Virus record (IMG/VR): IMGVR_UViG_3300034683_000142
Coordinates: 34,885 to 98,884 of that record
Length of the DNA stretch: 64,000 bases
From: a virus
Direction: 5' to 3' (one strand)
Notes under the pieces: model-generated
What the model was told of the DNA's origin: nothing
Databases searched by the model: none
The model's input: only the letters and a program-made list of their open reading frames with translations
Position numbers and translations under genes: made by a program
In this document: one piece after another, positions 38,840 through 46,538 of the stretch
Position numbering within the stretch: the stretch's first letter is position 1
Layout of the letters: the number at the start of each line of letters is the position of its first letter

Positions 38840-39063
38840 GGAGAGAGCAGGATTTGAACCTGCATGATTGGATTTTGAAATGGAGGCCAGTCTACAAGTT
38901 TTTTCAATGGGAATTTTACCCATCCTGCTTATTAATGTGTTTTCTGATGTGAGTTTTGTCACCTCTCACAGCCCACGTGGATTATGTATTATGCCACGTT
39001 GCAGTCCTTGTGCACTACCAATCTTACCATCTCTATGCGTCTAACCAATTCCGCCATCTCTCC
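38840..39063 (-). tRNA. tRNA-like locus with separated tRNA ends (possible intron-containing or overlapping tRNAs)
   Basis: The minus strand begins GGAGAGA-TG-GCGGAATTGGTTAGACGC, a typical Leu/Ser-type acceptor strand and D arm. It ends GCAGG-TTCAAAT-CCTGC followed by TCTCTCC, a canonical T arm and a 3' acceptor strand that pairs perfectly with GGAGAGA. The two halves are too far apart for one plain tRNA (224 nt in all). Inside lie a second tRNA-like 5' segment (AGAGATGGTAAGATTGGTAG) with a Cys(GCA)-like loop GGACTGCAA (about 39000-39008) and hairpins ACGTGG/CCACGT, GTGAG/CTCAC and ATGGG/CCCAT. A tRNA with an intron, or overlapping tRNAs, are both possible. I could not fix the anticodon or find a UCA-reading tRNA-Trp. 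From here to 39182 I see nothing else. Confidence 0.5.
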
Positions 39064-39182
39064 TATTTTAAATATCCTTTCTAAGACTTTAAAAAATTTC
39101 AGTTAACATCTTCTTCATAACCAACTTTTGAATTGATCCTAATGTATTTGTATAGCCTTTACATTGATTTTACAATATATTA

Positions 39183-39395
39183 TTATCCTAAATTTTTCAT
39201 AATCAAAATTTCAGTTTGTCTATAATAATTTGAAAAATCATTATTTTTTAATTCTCTGTTAGCTATTTTTATAAGAAGTTTGTAATATTCATCTTCTATT
39301 AAATTCCTAATATTAGGATATTTACTTATTATATTAATAGTGTAATTTTTTACTTTGTGTAAATATGCATTATTAATAAGATCTATATATTCCAT
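39183..39395 (-). CDS. Small hypothetical protein (70 aa)
   Basis: Last gene of the minus-strand block. It starts MEYIDLINNAYLHKVKNY and ends at TAA, and its start overlaps the thyX end by 23 nt, which points to co-translation. The product is predicted helical, Asn/Tyr/Ile-rich, with no motif. It has no TGA or Trp codon. Function unknown. Confidence 0.55.
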   Translation of the reverse strand: MEYIDLINNAYLHKVKNYTINIISKYPNIRNLIEDEYYKLLIKIANRELKNNDFSNYYRQTEILIMKNLG

Positions 39396-40386
39396 TCTCT
39401 ATTATATATCTATAAGATTTAAATCCTCTAAGATTACCACACCAACCTTCTTCCAGAATTATTCTTCCATTATAAAAACCTATTGTTTTTGTACTAGCTT
39501 GATATTCTTCTTCAGTTAAACATTGACAAATGTGCTCTAAAGGGCTTAAATGACCATTTTCTATGAGTTTGTCATGAAGTTTTATATCTTTTTCATAATC
39601 AATCTCATTATCAAATGTCATATAAGACAGTCTAGCACATCTTGCAGTTGCTATTTTAATAACATCATCAATATTATCTTTATCTATATTCTCTCTATAA
39701 GGAATATGCCATTGATTCTCTCTAAGAAATACAGGGGTAGATTTATTATAAGCATCCCACATAGCTTCTGCTAATGCTTGCATATGTATTTCTGCTTGAG
39801 CTATGTTACTCATTCTCCAATCATTTTCTGTCCAATTAGAACATTCTCCTGTATATAACATTGCTTGTTCTTTACTTTTAAATGTAGCTTGAGTTGGTTC
39901 TAAAGCTTCTGGTCTATCTTTTGGATACCAATTAATTACATATTGCGGACATCTGAGTTTAAAAAAGTTTTCAAACTCAGTTGCAGTAAGTAATACTGTA
40001 TGCCATAAAAAAGGTTCTAATAATCTATTACATAGTTGTTTTGTTACACCTTCAGAATGTAGTTTTTTAGCTTGAGTAACAGCATTATCTCTAGCAATTA
40101 ACCACTCTTTAATTTTAGATTTAGATTCCTCTTCATTAAAATACTCAGTACCCTGCATACCTTTGTGATCTTTTTGCCAAGCTATAGGTATAAATGGATC
40201 TTCTTCTACCATTTTAACCATTTTTTCAAAAGGTATAGCTCTACTACTAGCACTATTACGTGAAAACATTCTGTGAGTATTTAATTCAGGTAGTATAAAT
40301 CTAGGAAAGGTAAGTAAAAATGTAGTAACTCTATCCCCATGTATAGATATTGAGTCAGCTACAATATTAGCACTTATTTTATTCAT
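39373..40386 (-). CDS. thyX: FAD-dependent thymidylate synthase ThyX
   Basis: A 337-residue protein with the ThyX signature: THRMFSRNSASSRAIP at residues 37-52 corresponds to the RHRxxSxNexSxRY-type motif, and SPLEHICQCL near the C-terminal third matches SPxEH. The enzyme makes dTMP from dUMP using FAD, NADPH and methylenetetrahydrofolate. At 337 aa it is longer than the usual 220-250 aa form, with insertions in the middle, as in some phage ThyX proteins. Its Trp codons are all TGG. The stop of the upstream gene overlaps its ATG, so the two are co-translated. It fits the nucleotide-supply set with nrdJ and dut. Confidence 0.93.
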   Translation of the reverse strand: MNKISANIVADSISIHGDRVTTFLLTFPRFILPELNTHRMFSRNSASSRAIPFEKMVKMVEEDPFIPIAWQKDHKGMQGTEYFNEEESKSKIKEWLIARDNAVTQAKKLHSEGVTKQLCNRLLEPFLWHTVLLTATEFENFFKLRCPQYVINWYPKDRPEALEPTQATFKSKEQAMLYTGECSNWTENDWRMSNIAQAEIHMQALAEAMWDAYNKSTPVFLRENQWHIPYRENIDKDNIDDVIKIATARCARLSYMTFDNEIDYEKDIKLHDKLIENGHLSPLEHICQCLTEEEYQASTKTIGFYNGRIILEEGWCGNLRGFKSYRYIIENGIYRSY

Positions 40387-40820
40387 TATTTATCAATTTC
40401 AACAATAGAATCTGGATATTTATAACAAGCATCTAGATAACTTTGTACAAAATTTACTAAAGTTTCATAGTTACCCCATCCATTTTCTGGATTAAATTTT
40501 TTATACTTTTCTGGATCTAATTTTAATAAGTGTAATCCTTCTTTTAAAGGCTCTATTAAATCTCCAGCTCTGTGTACTTTAGGATTCCATAAAGCTTCAT
40601 ATAAACCAGCTTCTCTAGCCATATGTGTTAGATTATGTGTTATATTATCGGAATATAATACATCATCTTCAACTTCATAAAGATTTATATCTTTGTCAGG
40701 ATATCTTTGTTTGGCTTCCTCTAAAGTTAGTTCCTTATTCTTTCCATCTTCTCTTACAAATATACCAGTTCTTAGTCTAGTAGATTTTTTATTATCTCTT
40801 AGTGTTACATCTAAACTCAT
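40386..40820 (-). CDS. Conserved phage protein of unknown function (144 aa)
   Basis: The sequence SDNITHNLTHMAREAGLYEA...HRAGDLIEPLKEGL...NPENGWGNYETLVNFVQSYL is a pattern I recognise from many phage proteins of this size, none with an assigned role. Conserved His, Asn and Trp residues give it the look of a small helical domain. It overlaps thyX at the stop/start (both use base 40386). An association with nucleotide metabolism is suggested only by neighbours. Confidence 0.65.
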   Translation of the reverse strand: MSLDVTLRDNKKSTRLRTGIFVREDGKNKELTLEEAKQRYPDKDINLYEVEDDVLYSDNITHNLTHMAREAGLYEALWNPKVHRAGDLIEPLKEGLHLLKLDPEKYKKFNPENGWGNYETLVNFVQSYLDACYKYPDSIVEIDK

Positions 40821-40826
40821 AGTTTA

Positions 40827-41093
40827 TTATTTTTTATTTATCCACATAACAGTCATAATAGCATAATTAGCTAAATCAATTAATGTATCAGTTATAGACT
40901 CATCAGTTTCTCCAATACCATTTTTAATTATATTTGAGAATCTATTTAGTTTATCTGATAACCTTATTTTAGCTACTATCAATCCATCATCATCAAGAGT
41001 TTTATCAAAACTATTTCCATAGTTCTTATTCTTCTCTTCGTACAATTTAATCATATAATCAGTTATATTCTTAAACCTTTCTATATTATCCAT
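40827..41093 (-). CDS. DUF1599 / nucleotide-modification-associated MazG-like protein (88 aa)
   Basis: The order KNYGNSFDKT, KIRLSDKLNRFSNII, DESITDTLIDLANYAIM matches the DUF1599-type domain, related to MazG-like all-alpha nucleotide pyrophosphohydrolases, with acidic residues in the DESI..D..DL stretch as possible metal ligands. Members occur in phages beside nucleotide-metabolism genes, where they may trim or modify non-canonical nucleotides. The start overlaps the end of the upstream gene by 8 nt. The activity is not proven by what is visible. Confidence 0.7.
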   Translation of the reverse strand: MDNIERFKNITDYMIKLYEEKNKNYGNSFDKTLDDDGLIVAKIRLSDKLNRFSNIIKNGIGETDESITDTLIDLANYAIMTVMWINKK

Positions 41094-41376
41094 TTAAAGT
41101 ATCATTTTTAAAACTTTCATTAGGTATATCTAATAGATAATTGTATTTATATATACTATCTACAAAAATTGGAACATATTTTTCCATTAACCCATCTCTT
41201 CTTATCTTAACTTTTTCTCCGTTGTAATATATATAAAACCCAGATTGTTTATTTTTCTTTATTTGGCATCTTAAGTCTAAAAACTCTAACTCATTCAATT
41301 TACCGTATGAAGATCCATCTGGCCCGAATACTTCTATAGTCTCTGGTTCAATAACCTTAATCTTTATTTTACTCAT
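41086..41376 (-). CDS. Hypothetical protein (96 aa)
   Basis: Begins MSKIKIKVIEPETIEVFGPD, then GSSYGKLNELEFLDLRCQIK and GFYIYYNGEKVKIRRDGLME. A small alpha/beta protein with beta hairpins, no cysteine pairs or catalytic motif. It overlaps both neighbours by 8 nt, so it is part of one translation-coupled string. Function unknown; nothing in the sequence distinguishes an enzyme accessory from a host-takeover protein. Confidence 0.55.
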   Translation of the reverse strand: MSKIKIKVIEPETIEVFGPDGSSYGKLNELEFLDLRCQIKKNKQSGFYIYYNGEKVKIRRDGLMEKYVPIFVDSIYKYNYLLDIPNESFKNDTLNG

Positions 41377-41605
41377 TATTTAAAGCTTCATTAATTTTAT
41401 ATAAGTCTATAACTCCATCTTCAGATATAAGACCAGTTCTAATAAATGCTTCTGCCATATCATTATACCATTTTTCACGGTTTTTGTTATATAATTTGTT
41501 TCTAATAATATAAGCCCAAGCATCCAATTGTATCATTACATCTTTGGTACCACTTTCCACACAAGTGCAAGCTAGATATGGAGTCCATACCAAATAAAAT
41601 CCCAT
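41369..41605 (-). CDS. Small paralogue A of a duplicated family (78 aa)
   Basis: Shares the order W-x-x-YLAC-x-x-x-E...AWAYII+NKLY...G-I-x-x-DG with the product of 41836-42069, so the two are diverged duplicates separated by one unrelated gene. It carries several Cys residues (YLACTCVES). Compact helical protein with no known domain. It probably arose by tandem duplication within this string of small early genes. Confidence 0.55.
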   Translation of the reverse strand: MGFYLVWTPYLACTCVESGTKDVMIQLDAWAYIIRNKLYNKNREKWYNDMAEAFIRTGLISEDGVIDLYKINEALNNE

Positions 41606-41608
41606 AGA

Positions 41609-41833
41609 CTATTGTTTTTTAACTTTATAAACCATATCATTAATTAAATTAGCTAATGCATTTAAGTCATTAAGTTTCTTTTCTAAACTACTAATTCTTT
41701 TTTCAAAGTCTCCTGAGCTTTTATCCATGTGTTCTAATATAGTTATGTCGTTTCTACAGCTATTAGTTAATAGATTGGCTTTATCAAGTAAATTCTCTAG
41801 CTCTTTACTTATTTCTATTTTTTTCATCATCAT
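41609..41833 (-). CDS. Small coiled-coil protein (74 aa)
   Basis: MMMKKIEISKELENLLDKAN followed by KSSGDFEKRISSLEKKLNDL and NALANLINDMVYKVKKQ: heptad-like spacing of Leu/Ile suggests an alpha-helical coiled coil over most of its length. It ends at TAG, which again supports TAG as a stop in this genome. It lies between the two paralogues. Function unknown; it may oligomerise or bind a partner. Confidence 0.5.
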   Translation of the reverse strand: MMMKKIEISKELENLLDKANLLTNSCRNDITILEHMDKSSGDFEKRISSLEKKLNDLNALANLINDMVYKVKKQ

Positions 41834-41835
41834 AT

Positions 41836-42069
41836 TTATTCACTATTATATACTTTATCCCAATTTATTTTTCCATCTATAGATATATATCCATTATTTA
41901 TCAATTCACTTGAAATTCTACCATAGAATCCCTGTAAATTTCTATAAAGCTTATTCTTAATTATATAAGCCCAAGCTTCCATTTGTTCTTCTATTGTAGC
42001 ATCTTCACCCTCACAGAAACCTTCTGCATAAGCACAAGCTAAATATGAATTCCATTCTATATTTACCAT
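41836..42069 (-). CDS. Small paralogue B of a duplicated family (77 aa)
   Basis: Same family as the product of 41369-41605: WNSYLACAYAEGFCEGEDAT, then EAWAYIIKNKLYRNLQGFYG and GYISIDGKINWD. Cys and Trp positions in the first half are kept. It overlaps the upstream membrane-anchored gene by 7 nt. No recognised domain. Confidence 0.55.
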   Translation of the reverse strand: MVNIEWNSYLACAYAEGFCEGEDATIEEQMEAWAYIIKNKLYRNLQGFYGRISSELINNGYISIDGKINWDKVYNSE

Positions 42070-42797
42070 AACATAAAATTATAATTAAATCCTATACCTG
42101 CATATGGGCCATACCCAAGTAACTTAGTATTTAAATCATATAAACTACCAACCCCTAATTGTAGAGATACCCCAAATTTCTTTTGTGGTATATTAACTTG
42201 ATATACTTTCATATCTTTAGTAACAGTATAAGGATTTAAGTTAGTTACTATACCATAAGGAGTTCCCTGTCTAAATATATTACCTCCTTCATACCCTATA
42301 GTAAGTTGATATTCATTATATACTTTTAAATCCAAATAAGAAAAACCCTTTCTAAATCCAAATACTGTATTTATCCATTTATCAGATATAGTATCTAATA
42401 TAGTAGATTGAGAAAACACAATTGTATCTCCTCCTATAGGATAGAATTGCCTTAATGTATCAATAAAAACAGTTTCATCTTTTAATATCAATGCAGTATT
42501 TAAATCTTTAATTTTCTTATCTTTATTCTTAATAAGATTTTGCAGCTCTAAATTAGTGCCTGTAAGATTCTTAATTTTTAAAAAATCTGATTCTTTATCT
42601 GTTTGCATTACTCTAATTTTAGCTACATTTAAAGAATCTTTGTTTTTATATACTTTTAAAGAATCAGTTATTGCATTATATAATTCTATCTGATTATCAT
42701 ATTTATTTTTATAAGTATTTATTCTTATTATAGTTATAAATATAACTATACCCAAAACAATAAGTAATATAATATTTAACTTATTTATTTTCATCAC
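42063..42797 (-). CDS. Membrane-anchored coiled-coil/beta protein, DUF6808-like
   Basis: A 244-residue protein. Residues 6-25 (KLNIILLIVLGIVIFITIIR) form one N-terminal membrane helix. A coiled coil follows to about residue 105, with YDNQIELYNAITDSLKVYKN and repeated K/L/N heptads, and then a beta-rich C-terminal half (FGVSLQLGVGSLYDLNTKLL, GPYAGIGFNYNFMLW). This layout is common in Bacteroidetes phages, where such proteins are called DUF6808 and suspected to span the periplasm like spanins. The C-terminal aromatic ending suggests contact with the outer membrane. Its place among early genes, away from any endolysin, is against a simple lysis cassette. Confidence 0.6.
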   Translation of the reverse strand: MMKINKLNIILLIVLGIVIFITIIRINTYKNKYDNQIELYNAITDSLKVYKNKDSLNVAKIRVMQTDKESDFLKIKNLTGTNLELQNLIKNKDKKIKDLNTALILKDETVFIDTLRQFYPIGGDTIVFSQSTILDTISDKWINTVFGFRKGFSYLDLKVYNEYQLTIGYEGGNIFRQGTPYGIVTNLNPYTVTKDMKVYQVNIPQKKFGVSLQLGVGSLYDLNTKLLGYGPYAGIGFNYNFMLW

Positions 42798-42976
42798 TTG
42801 GTATTTAATAATTGTTCACATTCATTTCTTTCACCTATAAACCATATATTTCCAAATTCATCAACAACTTTATATTGAGTTACAGCTGTACTTTCTCCAG
42901 AATAAAAAGGTTCTATTCTTAGTTTATTACTTAGGGTGCTATACCCAGTATAAATAGAATTTTTATTTTCTTGCAT
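42794..42976 (-). CDS. Small hypothetical protein (60 aa)
   Basis: MQENKNSIYTGYSTLSNKLR then QYKVVDEFGNIWFIGERNEC: a small beta-type protein resembling a single SH3-like or beta-hairpin fold. It overlaps the next gene by 4 nt (ATGA-type junction, where TAA follows in frame). No motif; function unknown. Confidence 0.45.
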   Translation of the reverse strand: MQENKNSIYTGYSTLSNKLRIEPFYSGESTAVTQYKVVDEFGNIWFIGERNECEQLLNTK

Positions 42977-43005
42977 AAATATTAATAGTTTACTTTTAAA
43001 ATATA

Positions 43006-43039
43006 GGTATAGAGTAGCTATAATAACCTCCTCTATACC
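43006..43039 (-). terminator. Hairpin after the ligase gene, possible terminator
   Basis: The minus strand reads GGTATAGAG, a 16-nt loop, then CTCTATACC, followed by TATATTTT. The 9-bp perfect stem lies 10 nt after the ligase stop and 30 nt before the next gene. The T run is imperfect, so it may be a weak terminator or an RNA-processing/stability hairpin. Confidence 0.5.
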
Positions 43040-43048
43040 ATATATTTA

Positions 43049-44215
43049 TTATTCATAATCTCTTACAACTTGAAATATGGGTTGCAAAGGAACTCCATCT
43101 TTAGACCATTCAAAGAATTTTACCGTTCCTTTTTTACCAATAATATTATCAATATTTTCAAGATATTGTTTTTTAAGTTCTCTATCTCCTATAGGTTTAG
43201 CAGAAAATAACTTACCATCTTCAGTTTGTAATATGAAACAAAAATCTTCATCTCTAAGACCATCTTTATAATCTACAATCTCAAATTCTTGTTCCATATA
43301 TTCTTTAACTTTAATCATATCAGAACCTCTTTTACCGAATTGATAAGTACTAGTAGGTTTTCTAGCAACTAATCCTTCAAACCCTTCTTTAACCCATTGA
43401 TCATGAAGTTTTTTAATTTCACTAAAACTGTTAGTTTCTACATGTTCAAGAAACTTTATCTTATCAGCATCTATCAATTCTTTTTCATATTCTTTTAAAA
43501 GTTCTAATCTTTCTTCAAAAGTTTTTTCTGAATCAGCTATATCATAAACCCAATATTCTAGTAGGTTACACCTATCATCCCATTCTTTTAATCTAGCTAT
43601 GCCACTCAATTCTTGTAAATGGTGTCCGTGTCTATATAATTCTCCATCCAATATTACAGTAGGATGTTTATCAAAGAAATCTTTTAATTGATTTCTAATT
43701 AATGTAGTAGGTATATTATAATCCTTACCACCTCTAGAGATTGCATAGATTTCATCACCTCTCTTCTGAATCATAGCTCTGGTGCCATTTAACTTTTTGC
43801 TACATAACATCCTCTTATTTAATACAGACGTTTGACACTTATTAGAGTCTTTAGCTAACATCGGTTTTAAGAATCCATCTGAATCTGTACTAACTGATGG
43901 AACAAGTCTATTCATTTCAGATTCATTAATCTCATTAAAAGGTGTCTTAGTAAGGTCAGATACTTTCTTATATCCTTTATCAAGATACTTGTTAATTATG
44001 CTGTTAAACTGTAATTCAGCCTGTTCTATAGAAGATCTTTTAACTTTACCACTAGTTATAATTAGGTCTGGCTGCTCTGTCTGTTTACCTAAATATTGCC
44101 CAGTAAATCTCTTTATAATAAAAGACTTAGTATCTTGAATTAATTGAACCTCTACCTGTTGAACTTTGTCTCTAGCATTTCTGCTAACTAAATATATATC
44201 CTTTAATATTACCAT
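43049..44215 (-). CDS. ATP-dependent DNA ligase
   Basis: A 388-residue protein. The nucleotidyltransferase motif I is KLNGTR (K141 is the likely AMP-accepting lysine), followed by motif III-like VILDGELY, GLVARKP (motif IV) and MIKVKE (motif V). The C-terminal roughly 80 residues (EFEIVDYKDG...KGTVKFFEW) form the OB fold. The first 100 residues look like a WGR-type extra domain (VEVQLIQDTKSFIIKRFTGQ), unusual in minimal phage ligases. It would seal nicks in replication or recombination. All Trp codons are TGG. Located 8 nt from dut, so probably in the same operon. Confidence 0.9.
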   Translation of the reverse strand: MVILKDIYLVSRNARDKVQQVEVQLIQDTKSFIIKRFTGQYLGKQTEQPDLIITSGKVKRSSIEQAELQFNSIINKYLDKGYKKVSDLTKTPFNEINESEMNRLVPSVSTDSDGFLKPMLAKDSNKCQTSVLNKRMLCSKKLNGTRAMIQKRGDEIYAISRGGKDYNIPTTLIRNQLKDFFDKHPTVILDGELYRHGHHLQELSGIARLKEWDDRCNLLEYWVYDIADSEKTFEERLELLKEYEKELIDADKIKFLEHVETNSFSEIKKLHDQWVKEGFEGLVARKPTSTYQFGKRGSDMIKVKEYMEQEFEIVDYKDGLRDEDFCFILQTEDGKLFSAKPIGDRELKKQYLENIDNIIGKKGTVKFFEWSKDGVPLQPIFQVVRDYE

Positions 44216-44223
44216 TTTAATAA

Positions 44224-44655
44224 TTAATATCCACTAGATCCATAACCTTTTGTACCTCTTTCTGTGTTATCCAAAGTATCAACTTCTTTCCATACTACTT
44301 TGGGTACTTCTTGTAGTACTAACTGTGCTATGCGATCTCCATTTCTAACAATATAATCTTCCTTTCCAGAGTTATATAAAATAACTCCTATAGAATTTCT
44401 GTATCCAGAGTCTATAGTTCCTGGAGAATTTAATACAAATATACCATGTTTTAAAGCTAAACCTGATCTACTTCTTACCTGAAACTCAAAACCTTTAGGA
44501 AGTGCTACATAAATATCAGTAGGTATAAGGGCTCTTTCTCCAGGTTTTATAACAATTTCGAAATCTAAAGAAGCATATAGATCCAATCCAGAATCTTCAT
44601 CATGTGCATATTTAGGTAGTGGATTTTTTGATTTATTTATTATTTTTATTACCAT
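44224..44655 (-). CDS. dut: dUTP diphosphatase
   Basis: A 143-residue trimeric-type dUTPase with all five motifs in order: DEDSGLDLYA, the PTDIYVALP region, RSRSGLALK, SPGTIDSGYRNSIGV, GDRIAQLVL, and the Gly-rich RGTKGYGSSGY end. It hydrolyses dUTP to dUMP and pyrophosphate, keeping uracil out of phage DNA and feeding ThyX. The start overlaps the upstream gene by 23 nt. Normal length for the family. Confidence 0.96.
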   Translation of the reverse strand: MVIKIINKSKNPLPKYAHDEDSGLDLYASLDFEIVIKPGERALIPTDIYVALPKGFEFQVRSRSGLALKHGIFVLNSPGTIDSGYRNSIGVILYNSGKEDYIVRNGDRIAQLVLQEVPKVVWKEVDTLDNTERGTKGYGSSGY

Positions 44656-45022
44656 ATTTACATCTTAAACCATAGGCTAAATTAAGATAGCTAAATTCAT
44701 TATCTATGAACTTTTTGTCTGAATAAGGAAATACTTTTCTAAGTATTCTTTTAGAAAATCTCTCCCATTTTTCATATTCTTCTTCAGAGTTAAAAGTATA
44801 ATATTCGTACCATCTTTCTCCTTCTATTGTAGGATTATCTTTAACATAATCTATATCAACTTTATATCTCTTTAATTCTTTATTTATTATTAATCTAACA
44901 GCATCATCTTTAGACATCTTTTTAGAAAAATAGATTAAGTAAAAATCTCTTAAATTTTGTTTTATTTTGTTAACCACATTTACTGTTTCCACAGTTCTTG
45001 CAGATTTTACATCCATTTTCAT
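44633..45022 (-). CDS. Hypothetical protein between nrdJ and dut (129 aa)
   Basis: The first ATG (45022) lies inside the end of nrdJ, giving a 53-nt overlap; a GTG about 15 codons later (near 44977) would avoid most of it and may be the true start. The body is rich in charged and aromatic residues (ERWYEYYTFNSEEEYEKWER) and ends LAYGLRCKYGNKNNK. No domain recognised. Its place between two nucleotide-metabolism genes is the only hint of function. Confidence 0.5.
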   Translation of the reverse strand: MKMDVKSARTVETVNVVNKIKQNLRDFYLIYFSKKMSKDDAVRLIINKELKRYKVDIDYVKDNPTIEGERWYEYYTFNSEEEYEKWERFSKRILRKVFPYSDKKFIDNEFSYLNLAYGLRCKYGNKNNK

Positions 45023-46538
45023 ATACTATAGCTTTTTCTCCGCATTCTGAACAAACCTCATCAGTCTTTGTTCCGTCTTCAATAAAAGACTTTATAGCTC
45101 TAATAACTCCATATTGCCAAGAATTTAGAGATTTATTATTAAATTCTAATTTCTCTATAATATGAATAATATTTTCTAAAGCTACTCCTTCTCTTAGTAA
45201 AGCAGATACAAACCTGGCATAATTCCAATACTCTTTATTAAATATTCTATTTAATCCACCTAATGTATTAGAGTATCCATAATTGTCAACATACCTAAAA
45301 TCATATCTAGATTTTCCTTCAGAAGGTATTTTTATAATAGTACCTTCTTCTATATAAGATGGTATTGGAAATTCATCTAGGTCATTAATACCTGTGAATA
45401 TTTCATATGGTTTACCATCTTTTATACCTATAAAAGCTATCCAATCCTTTTTTTCATTTTTAAATCTTAATACTTTACAAGGTAATTCAGGAGGTCTTGT
45501 AGAATCTTTACTTTCTATGTTAATTAAAATACCAGATCTACTTCCAGCTCTATAAGTTGTTAAACCTTTTAAGTTTTTTTCATAACCTAATATATACAAC
45601 TTATTAACAGTTTCTTTATCTATATTCTCAGGTAAATTAACTGTAGAACTGATACTATGAGTTGTATATTTCTGTAAAATAGCTTGCGTATCTATTCTTT
45701 GTTCTGGTGTTAAATCATTAGCAGTTTGTAGATAATATGGAGATTCTTTATATAATCTGTCCAAATTTTCTACTGACTCATCTTTTAATTCTTCACCATA
45801 TTTTACTTTATACCATTCTCTAAACTTAGGATGAATAACCATATAAGTCTTAAAACCTACTCCATTTTGATCTACAAAATCAGGAGTTTCTCCAGGATTA
45901 CATTTCTTCCTTCTTTGGTAGTATAATGAAAATACAGGTTCACAACCAGAAGTAGTACCTGTTAATATACTTAGAGACCCCGTAGGAGCCACAGTACTAA
46001 TTGAAATGTTCCTCCGACCGTACAGCACCATTTTACTTACTTGTTCTGGATATTCTTTTAGAAGAAATTCATACAACTTGTTACCGCCTTCTAGTCCATA
46101 TTCTCCTGAATAATACTCTAGAGCTCCATTATAAACTGGAAAAGGCCCATCAGTAATTGCTAAATCAATAGAAGCATCTAATTCTGCTTGCAATTTTATA
46201 TGCATTATTCTTTCTACTACTGAAGGATCTCCATATGGAACTCCTAGTGCAGCACACATGTCACCTAATGCAGTTATTCCTGTACCTGTTCGTCTTCCAT
46301 TTTTTCCTACAGCATATACTTTTTTCCAAAGTTCAGGCTCATCATTAAGATCTATAATTCTTTTTATATGCTTTAATTCAACATCAACAAGAGTATCTGC
46401 AATAACCTGAGCTTCATAAAATACGGTATATGCTAGATCTTCATTTATATAAGCTTCTTTTGTAAAAGGATACTTAACAAGACTATATAAGTTAACTGCA
46501 ATTAAGCGACAAGAATCTAAAGCACTAAGTGGAATTTC
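44970..46538 (-). CDS. nrdJ: Class II (B12-dependent) ribonucleotide reductase, exon 3
   Basis: The third exon starts at the G of GAA in EIPLSALDSCRLIAVN, right after intron 2, and ends at TAA (522 codons). It carries NGRRTGTGITALGDMCAALG, the motif SISTVAPTGSLSILTGTTSG, the second half of the catalytic barrel, and a C-terminal zinc-ribbon-like tail with four Cys pairs (CSECGEKAIVYENGCKICKN, then CGNSKCG), typical of adenosylcobalamin-dependent NrdJ. With exons 1 and 2 the mature protein has 822 residues, a normal length. It reduces ribonucleotides to deoxyribonucleotides for phage replication. An ATG at 46259 lies inside the exon and is not a real start. Confidence 0.92.
   Translation of the reverse strand, partial: EIPLSALDSCRLIAVNLYSLVKYPFTKEAYINEDLAYTVFYEAQVIADTLVDVELKHIKRIIDLNDEPELWKKVYAVGKNGRRTGTGITALGDMCAALGVPYGDPSVVERIMHIKLQAELDASIDLAITDGPFPVYNGALEYYSGEYGLEGGNKLYEFLLKEYPEQVSKMVLYGRRNISISTVAPTGSLSILTGTTSGCEPVFSLYYQRRKKCNPGETPDFVDQNGVGFKTYMVIHPKFREWYKVKYGEELKDESVENLDRLYKESPYYLQTANDLTPEQRIDTQAILQKYTTHSISSTVNLPENIDKETVNKLYILGYEKNLKGLTTYRAGSRSGILINIESKDSTRPPELPCKVLRFKNEKKDWIAFIGIKDGKPYEIFTGINDLDEFPIPSYIEEGTIIKIPSEGKSRYDFRYVDNYGYSNTLGGLNRIFNKEYWNYARFVSALLREGVALENIIHIIEKLEFNNKSLNSWQYGVIRAIKSFIEDGTKTDEVCSECGEKAIVYENGCKICKNCGNSKCG

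Noticed and set aside
38700-39063. Alternative acceptor pairing GCAGGAT / ATCCTGC inside the tRNA-like locus
   Set aside because: It would place the T loop in the wrong position; the ATCCTGC bases are better used as the T stem of the GGAGAGA/TCTCTCC tRNA.
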